In this document: one piece after another, positions 57,475 to 64,000 of the stretch | Layout: each line of letters opens with the position of its first letter | Numbering within the stretch: the stretch's first letter is position 1 | From: Bettongia penicillata ogilbyi | Taxonomy: Eukaryota; Chordata; Mammalia; Diprotodontia; Potoroidae | Assembly: GCA_023548195.1 (NCBI GenBank) | Contig: JAJHZJ010000579.1 | Span: 686,113 to 750,112, forward strand | Reading direction: 5' to 3' | DNA: 64,000 bases | Notes under the pieces: generated by a model | Seen by the model: only the letters and a program-made list of their open reading frames with translations | Told to the model about the DNA's origin: nothing | Database searches by the model: none | Translations under genes and position numbers: made by a program

Positions 57475-57720
57475 AATGAACATTTATATAGTACCTACTA
57501 TGGGTCAGGCACTGTGCTAAGTGCTTTAAAAATATTTCATTTTATCCTTACAACCACCTTCGGGGGAGGTAATGTCATGATCCCCAGTTTACACCTGAGG
57601 AAACGGAAGCAGACAGATTAAATGTCTTACCCAGAATCACACCGCTAGTAATTGTCTGAGGCAGATTTGAACTCAGGTCTTCCTGACTCTTGGCCCAGTG
57701 GATCATTTAAACTGCCATGA
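57475..57720 (-). repeat. MIR, minus strand, nearly full length
   Basis: 'acctactatgggtcaggcac', 'atccttacaaccaccttcgg', 'tacacctgaggaaacggaag', 'atcacaccgctagtaattgt' and 'tttgaactcaggtcttcctg'. Confidence 0.85.
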
Positions 57721-57724
57721 TAAT

Positions 57725-58025
57725 CATGATGCAGAGCAGGTAGATGAGAGAGTGGATAGACTCATGAGTTTGAAGTCAGGAAATCTTGGGTTCAAATGCT
57801 GTCTCAAATACTTACTAGCTGTGTGACTGAAAATGGCCAAGTCACTTAATCTTACTTAGACTTGATTTCCTTATCTGTAAATGTAGATCATAATAGTACT
57901 GACCTCTCAGAAGACAAAATAAGATACACACACGAATATATGTGTATGTAATATGTTCGTGTGTGTATGTGTGTGTGAAATTTAGAAAACTTTAAAGTGT
58001 TATATAAATGTTACCTACTAATTAT
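57725..58025 (+). repeat. SINE, + strand, with TG-rich insertion
   Basis: Head 'gagtggatagactcatgagt', B box 'gggttcaaatgctgtctcaa' and 'agctgtgtgactgaaaatgg'. A TG/CA microsatellite (57930-57980) interrupts the body before 'tgttatataaatgttaccta'. Confidence 0.75.
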
Positions 58026-58069
58026 TCAACTACACTGCCAGTTTAATTATGGGAGAGAGTGGGCAGTGG

Positions 58070-58275
58070 TATGCTGATAAATATTTAACAACCAGCTTTC
58101 CAAAAATGCACAGCATGCTTTTAAATTTAACCTGCATTATCAATATTTCCCCATCACTTTATTGTTTTGACAATTAACAAAACAGTAAATCAGGCTCTGA
58201 TTTGTAGAATTTTTCTGATTTCAAGGTGCAAATGCTAACCTTGAAAATTTAACAGTTGACCCTCTTAAGCCGGAA
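58070..58275. repeat. Unclassified repeat, copy 2 of 2
   Basis: It is the partner of 23003-23205: 'tttaacaaccagctttcca' at the start, 'aacctgcattatcaatat', 'ggctctgatttgtag' and 'aaaatttaacagttgaccct' at the end. The terminal words again lie in direct orientation. Confidence 0.5.
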
Positions 58276-58827
58276 GGAACTGGCCCAGCCCACCCCTGAG
58301 TAGCAGGTGAAGGGAGAGGGGAGAAATAATATTTGCTTTACCAGAAATCAGTTTGTATCCCAGTTTCCTAGACTACATTTGTTGAGTAAAGTGGGGTACA
58401 CCTGAATTTCCAGTGCTCACGTCTTCCACCCTGTCTTTGCTGCAGGATTCTTAACCAGAAGGGCTTGCAGTCTCTCTATCTCTTGCAAAGCTCTGAAATT
58501 ACCGATCCTCAAGGTTACTTTGCTAACCCCCTATTTAATTCCATCCCTCCTCCCTTCCTTTCCCTGGGACATGCCAATGCTATGGTGATTTCCAGCCCAG
58601 ACAGCAATGCCAGGACTGTAAGCATGGTCTCTAGAGTGCAGTAAGCTTTTTATTATAGCCCACTAACATATTGAACCATTATACCACCTTGAGCATAAGT
58701 GCAAATAAGCACAACGTGAAAAACTGCTCTCAACTTCTTTCTAATTTACTATAGAATAACAGGACGATAGATCACTAAATTGCATTTTGAAATAATGTTT
58801 TCCCTTTTCCTTCTCTGGATTTTGTAG

Positions 58828-59072
58828 GCCCGGTACTAACAACTCCCGGAGAGAAGATGGGAGCAGGGAGAAAGCATGCTGAGTTCTACAATGAGCTGTG
58901 GTTTATAATATTAATGGCAACTCTGGGGTTGATTCTCCTGGCTATCTTTCTATCTCTGATCCTACAAAGAAAAATACACAAAGAGCCATATATCAGAGAG
59001 AGACCTCCATTAGTGCCACTTCAGAAGAGGATGTCTCCACTGAGTGTCTATCCCCCAGGTGAAACCCACATG
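58828..59072 (+). CDS. USH2A: Usherin exon 7 of 8 in window: transmembrane helix and proximal tail
   Basis: This exon is 245 bases: GC completes glycine, 81 codons, ending in phase 0 with ATG (Met). Splice sites are ttttgtag and gtatgt. Residues 1-23 are a short extracellular linker (GPVLTTPGEKMGAGRKH, then AEFYNE). Residues 24-46 (LWFIILMATLGLILLAIFL plus SLIL) are one hydrophobic helix, bases about 58896-58964. A basic stop-transfer QRKIHK follows, so the protein is type I with its C-terminus inside. The proximal tail YIRERPPLVPLQKRMSPL with YPPGETHM is almost unchanged from other mammals, whereas the linker differs more. In the family this tail leads to a C-terminal PDZ-binding motif that recruits whirlin; that end is not in the window. 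Confidence 0.97.
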
Positions 59073-60914
59073 GTATGTGCTGTTGAGATTTGGTCTTGTA
59101 CATTTTTCTATCCTACAATCTGGCCTGGGTCATGAGGTTTCTTAGAAGAACATTGCATCCATAAATATGTTCATTAGGGGGTCTAAGGGACAGAACTCCA
59201 CCAAGGGTGTGACTGGTATGGCTAAGGATGGAGGAAGAGTGGAAGCAAACGGGAATCAGAAGCTTTCAAAATGTTCAAGGATTTGTTCTGACCTCCAAAT
59301 AATTGACTGACTATAGTTTAAAATGCCTCGACCCTTGAGATGGAAGTACAATGGAATTAAGTCTTTGGGGTGTTCATTGTTGTCCCAGAATTGGGCACAC
59401 TTGGACTTAGGAAGCAAGCTGTGTATTCATTGGAACATGAGATTGCTTTAGGTCTTGTCATTCCTGAGTTACAACAGCACACAAAAGCATGAATCTATGG
59501 GACAAATCAAAGAATGGATCCTAGTTTAGGTTCAAGTCCTAGAGACCCAGAAAAAGAATAAGTAACAATGTGTTGAGTCTTCTCCCATTTCTTACTTTCC
59601 TTGTGTATGCTATAAGTAGTGGCAAGTTTAGGCCCAGACTCAGTCATACAGGTTTCTTCAGTGAAAGCAAGTGTCAAAACAATGTGTGCCTTAAATCCAG
59701 GGTTTTTTCCTGGGGAGAGGGGCAAGTGGCAGGAATGGAGTGGGAGAGGGTAGTGTGAGATTCAAATGGTACCTGTGGTGATTGGTGACAAGGCAGAGAT
59801 TCAGGAAAACAGAAAAGATGTAGGTGTCTGAGGAGAGAAAATGGAACTTTATTTTTTTATGGAGGTCATTTGTCCAATTAATAGAAATGAGGAAGAATTT
59901 TGCATTGCATGGCCATAGTCCAACTCATAGTGTGCTTTTTGAGAACACATTTATCTTCAGAGAGATCTAACCACTTGATTAAGCTTAATTGTCAATAGCA
60001 ACTAAACCTTATCTCAATAATATCCAACTAGAGTACAAACTTTATGCAGAATATGTGGGAAAACATGAACAAGAACCGTGTAGCAAGAGGTATGGAGGAG
60101 TGATCAGTGGAATCCACACTACTGAAATCATGGCTTCTCCCACAGTCTGGGAATCTTCCATGGAACAACATGTATTCAAAAGTTCATACTGTCACATGGT
60201 GATATGTCTTATTTTCTCCTATCTTTGCTTGTTTCCAATATCCACATTAAATAGTATAGATGAGATGATGCTTTATGTTAGAAAGGACATGTCTACTTTC
60301 ATAGAAACATAATTTTGAAGACTTGGCTTTCCACCAAAGCTGGTCATTCTCTATGCCTTCTCATTTTGTGTAGTTCTTATCTATATTTTCCCATTAACCC
60401 TCCATAAAGGATCTACCAAACACTGGATATTTTTTTTTAGCATCTTAGATACCAATGTACCCCCATGTCTTTCATTTTTGTCAGTGAAAGACCTTCCTTT
60501 TCCTAAGAAATGGTATAGAAGGTCTTGTCAAGGATCTAGATATAATCCACATATGTAACTTTTTTTCATTTTCTTTTGCTTCTGTGCCAATGTATAAGCT
60601 AAACATATAACTGATGGCGTTAGTCATTTAAAGCAACACCTTTGACAGGACTGCTTTTCTGAAAAGCTTTCTAGACCTAAAAAGGAATGGATGCCAAAGA
60701 GAAGCAGGAGCTCAGAATCTGGGAAGCATGCCCACATACCTACTGCATAGATACAGAAATGCATGTTCCAATATACCCTCAGTCCTCCATTGGTAGAAGT
60801 AATCTGTATGTTTGGTTTCATACATTTTGAAAATATAGTCTTCAGAAAATATAAATAATTGTCTATCAGTTATGGAGATAGTCTCCCAGAAATTGGACTT
60901 GTAATAGATAGATA

Positions 60915-61130
60915 ACTAGATCAAGATAGATCATACATACATACATACAATGTGCCAGAAACACAATACAAATAAGCAAAACAGTTTCTACCATCAAAAA
61001 ATTTATATTAGGGAAAGAAAATACATAAAAGGAATTGGAAAAAGAAGAGGAGAGTGTGTATTTGAAAATGGTTGTGGGGAAGTGACATGAAGGCCTGGCC
61101 CCAGGCAAGACAAAGGGAGAGGTCATGCCT
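60915..61130 (-). repeat. CATA run and L2-like fragment, minus strand
   Basis: GATA/CATA simple sequence (60908-60950) is followed by 'aatgtgccagaaacacaata' and 'tctaccatcaaaaaatttat', a diverged reversed L2. 61130-61500 may continue it, but I cannot confirm that. Confidence 0.4.
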
Positions 61131-61554
61131 AAGGGAATGATGTCCCTGATTTTAGAAGAGATATGATGGTGATAGACTCAGTGGAGATGGTCTGGTTTGA
61201 ACATGGTAGGGAAGGAGTGACAGAGACCTATCCCTGGACAAGACAGGACAAAGACTTGTAGTGAGATCTCTGGACTTCACAAAATAGAGAACGGGATCAA
61301 CTAAAAGATAAAAGGAGAGACACCTTTGGGACCAAGCAGGGACACAACCAGGATGACTTGATGGGAAATTCATGCTAAAGTTTAGTTTTCCACCCAACTG
61401 ACAATGTATTAAATGGCTTAAGCTAAGGTGGGATAAGTGGCATGAAGGAAGCAGTGACAGGGACCAGGTCATGTTCCAGGAGCCATAGCCAGAAAGTAGC
61501 CCAGATGTCTAACACTATCAGTGCTGATTGGAAGATGGGTTTTACCATGGAATT

Positions 61555-62140
61555 CAATTCAATTCAATAACCATTTTATTAAGTACTATATGCAAGGCAT
61601 AGTGCTGAACATAGAGGAAAGTCTCCACCTTCAAAGAAATTATATGCTTCTAAAGAAAAACAATATATACACAGAAAAGTAAAGAAAAGAATAAAGGTAT
61701 TTATTTGTGAAAGAGAGTACTAAGGGGGAATCACAAAAAGCTTCATATAAGGGGTGGCATCTGAGCCTCAGCTCCCCTTAGCAATCTAGGGATTCCAGCT
61801 CTGTAAAAAGAGCTTGGGGTTCTAGGATGTGGCAATGAATTGAGAGAGGATTCTGGGCACAAAGGAACAACCTACACAAAGGCACAGAGGTAGGAGAATG
61901 TTGTGTATGGAGAATATGTAGGCTACTTGTCTGGAATGAAGAGCATGTAAGGATGTAAGGGGGAATAATGTACAGAGAATCTGAAACGATAAGCTAAAGC
62001 TTTAAATTAAAAAAAAGAGTTTGTATATGATCCTATAGGTAATAGGGATCTGTTGAGCTTCTTGAGAAGGGAGGTGACAAACCTGGGCTTTAAGATAAGT
62101 CCAGAAGATACTAGAGTTCAAATCAGGGTAGTGGGCACTC
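61555..62140 (-). repeat. Long L2 3' region, minus strand
   Basis: 'ttattaagtactatatgcaa', 'tctccaccttcaaagaaatt', 'ggtggcatctgagcctcagc', 'aaaggcacagaggtaggaga' and 'gtttgtatatgatcctatag' with aatagggatctg are in order with the other L2 copies. An AATTC repeat lies at its start (61550-61566). Confidence 0.66.
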
Positions 62141-62344
62141 AATTTTGGGTACAACATAATTACAACAATTGACAAAATCTGCCTTCTACCACTCTACTCC
62201 TTTTCAAAATCACTTTAAACAAAATAAAATGACTTTCATAAAATGAAAGCTCCTCTGGGAGCTAGTCAGCTTCTGACTTGGAAAGGCTTGTCAAAGGTTA
62301 TGAGAACTTAATGGCTCATTGAACCCATAGACCAAGTTAACCAA

Positions 62345-62980
62345 CTCCTAAGTGTCTTTGTTCCTCTCAGTGCTATTCTGGTTCTTCTTGAAGCAAAGGG
62401 TAAGATCTGAGGTGCAAAGGGGAGCTCTGTCCACCAATCCAACTGACCAAAATTTGATTTTCCTTCGGTTTTGAGGGAAATCAGTCCTCAAACTTGTAGC
62501 ATCTATAACTGTATCTAAAGCTTGTCTTCTCTCCTGAGCTGTTTCCTCCAAATGATGCATTTTTTTTAATAAGAAAAAGGCTCTTCCCCAACACCCCAAT
62601 GAACACACCTTTCATGCCTTCGCTCAAATTCCCTGATGTCAGTCTTTTGTCCTAACCCCTTTACAAGATCGCCTATTTCCCTTTCCCAGGTGACCCTGTC
62701 CCGGATCAGGTTAGCTACCTTTGGAGCACCTGCCTTCTCCCTGCTTAAGCACATTTTGAGCAGAGAGACTCACAGGTGCCAGAGTGAGGGAGCCATTCAT
62801 GTTTTATTATCTGCTTCAAGGTCACACAGCATACGGTACAGCTAATTGTAAGTACAGGTTTTACACAGAGCACAATTACTGGTTGGAATTTAGAATGATC
62901 ATTCTCTGAAATTCTGAACAAATAATGCAAGTGAAACTCACCTTCAAGACCAACCAAGTAGTCTCCAGTAGCCATGTGTT
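62345..62980 (-). other. Unidentified minus-strand block with coding-like open frames
   Basis: Three minus-strand open stretches adjoin: 62975-62745 (starts MATGDYLVGLEGEFHLHYLF), 62754-62566 (KVANLIRDRVTWEREIGDLV with EFERRHER) and 62608-62348 (HHLEETAQERRQALDTVIDA). The second and third are charged and helix-like, unlike translations of simple sequence. AATAAA occurs on the minus strand near 62805. It may be the remnant of a retroelement or processed copy, but I recognise no domain and claim no function. Confidence 0.3.
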
Positions 62981-63151
62981 TTTCATCACAAAAAACCTTC
63001 CAGTTGACCTGCGTGGGTATTTTTAGATTAATTTTAGAGAAATATTAAAGTCTGGGAGGTAAGTTGGGTTGGGGTAGTGTGAGGCATATAATCCTGCCCC
63101 TTTTTAAACAGATTATTATCACTGATTTCCTCCCACATTTTTACATCTCAG

Positions 63152-63223
63152 TTTGACTCGGTGGCTGATATATCGGATGTGTCAAGCAATGTCACCCTCA
63201 AAAGCTACACAATGCACTTTGAG
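63152..63223 (+). CDS. USH2A: Usherin exon 8 of 8 in window: 24-residue optional cytoplasmic exon
   Basis: This exon is 72 bases, exactly 24 codons, phase 0 on both sides. The acceptor is acatctcag and the donor gtatcg. The residues are FDSVADISDVSS and NVTLKSYTMHFE. It falls just after the GETHM that ends the previous exon. In most usherin records that methionine is followed directly by the next tail segment, so this piece is an insert. Published work on rodent and human USH2A describes an alternatively spliced 24-residue cytoplasmic segment in inner-ear transcripts, and position and length fit that. The donor deviates at +4 to +6, which fits optional use. The acidic, serine-rich start could carry phosphorylation sites. 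The NVT sequon is on the cytoplasmic side and is not glycosylated. Confidence 0.85.
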
Positions 63224-64000
63224 GTATCGGTGTGCTGTGCCCTTTCAATGGCTATGGTGTGTATGCATGACTCTTTTGCATGGTGTGTTAATTGCACAGT
63301 GAAGGGTAGCTAAAACTCTCTGACAGCTAATCTGAGGAATCTGCCACCACACACAGCTAAGGTATTAAATACTTACTGTGTACAGATCCCTGAGTTAGGC
63401 ACTGAGGGGGGATTCCGTTTAGAAAAGAATAAAGACCTACCTTAAAGGACATTGTTGTCAATTAGAAAGATAATACATCAGCACAGATCACTATAATAGA
63501 CAGTATGATATAATAAGTGTTATTAAGAAGTCATGAAACAAAGCCTATGTGAGGGCTACTGGGAAGTGAGGGAGGAGGTGTGATTGTGGACCTACATAAT
63601 AAGGAAAGGTTTCTCAGAAGGAAATGGTGTTTGACTTGGGTTTTTAAAGGATGCATAGGGATTGAAAAGATAGAAATAACAGGATAATAGCTGTAGAAAG
63701 GAAGGAAATAAGCATTTATTAAGCATCAGGTAGCATGCTAGGTGTTCAGTTGGTCCTCACGACAGCCCTGTGATGTGGGTACTATTATTATCCCCATTTT
63801 GCAGATGAGGAAACTGAGACAGAGGTTAAATGACTTGCCCAGGGTTGCACAGCTAGTAAGTACCTGAGGCTGGATTTGAGCTCAGTTCTTCCTGACTAAA
63901 AACTTGGTTGTAAACAGAGACAGAGATTTGAAGGTGCTGATTGTGTACTTGTGTAAGGGACTGAGGTGAAGAGGAAGACAAGGAGGGATCTAGTTTGGGG
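63224..64000 (+). other. USH2A: USH2A intron, 5' part (continues past window)
   Basis: It starts gtatcg. It contains a diverged minus-strand L2-like stretch (63360-63690), then a minus-strand MIR. No further exon was found before the window ends. Confidence 0.8.
63695..63895 (-). repeat. MIR, minus strand
   Basis: 'ataagcatttattaagcatc', 'cctcacgacagccctgtgat', 'ttgcagatgaggaaactgag', 'aatgacttgcccagggttgc' and 'tttgagctcagttcttcctg'. It is nearly full length. Confidence 0.85.

Larger units (their letters stand above)
52036..58827 (+). other. USH2A: USH2A intron (6.8 kb)
   Basis: It runs from gtaaat to ggattttgtag. It contains L2 3' ends, a foldback hAT-like element, several SINEs, a CR1 split by a SINE, a MIR and an unclassified repeat. 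No repeat was recognised at 52120-52680, 53710-54420, 55850-56300 and 58280-58827. A somewhat GC-richer patch lies at 54030-54115. Confidence 0.9.
59073..63151 (+). other. USH2A: USH2A intron (4.1 kb)
   Basis: It runs from gtatgt to tttttacatctcag. 59100-60900 contains nothing I recognise. L2-derived sequence fills 60915-62140, and a minus-strand coding-like block lies at 62345-62980. Confidence 0.88.

Noticed and set aside
59989..60312. 107-codon open frame in the last complete intron
   Set aside because: No similarity to usherin or any family I recognise, and no exon-like borders.

Overview
The window reads as therian nuclear DNA, most likely from a marsupial. The protein-coding content is eight exons of one gene, USH2A (usherin), all on the + strand. 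They are spread over about 60 kb and separated by introns packed with marsupial-type repeats: tRNA-headed CORE-SINEs, L1 and ORF1-only half-L1 (HAL1), and many L2, L3/CR1 and MIR relics. The marsupial assignment rests on the SINE and L1 types together with the mammalian usherin sequence. I cannot tell an American from an Australian species.

Exons lie at 2787-3108, 35479-35688, 38817-39055, 44388-44596, 50591-50767, 51952-52035, 58828-59072 and 63152-63223. All splice sites are AG/GT and the phases join into one open frame of about 519 residues. The first six exons encode the last fibronectin type III repeats of the ectodomain. The seventh encodes the membrane-proximal linker, the single transmembrane helix and the start of the cytoplasmic tail. 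The eighth is a 72-base, phase 0-0 exon for 24 cytoplasmic residues. It matches the optional tail segment reported for inner-ear usherin transcripts. The final exon or exons, with the C-terminal PDZ-binding end, lie beyond the window, as does everything upstream of 2787.

Region by region: 1-2786 is intron. 3109-35478 is one 32-kb intron holding the richest mobile DNA: three stacked L1/HAL1 target-site copies at 8.1-11.9 kb, an L2 reverse-transcriptase relic near 13 kb, three solo LTRs with target duplications, a mariner-like MITE, a 1.9-kb L1 inside an LTR, and SINEs inside SINEs. 35689-38816 and 39056-50590 carry MIR, L2, CR1 and old L1 pieces. Exons five and six are only 1.2 kb apart. 52036-58827 holds a foldback DNA element and a CR1 split by a SINE. 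59073-63151 contains L2 pieces and a short unexplained minus-strand coding-like block.

I found no independent second gene, no RNA gene and no new biological system. The items most worth following up are the 24-residue alternative exon and the datable nested insertions. Repeat family names are assigned from remembered consensus features, not from a database search, so boundaries are usually good to about 10-20 bases except where target-site duplications are stated.
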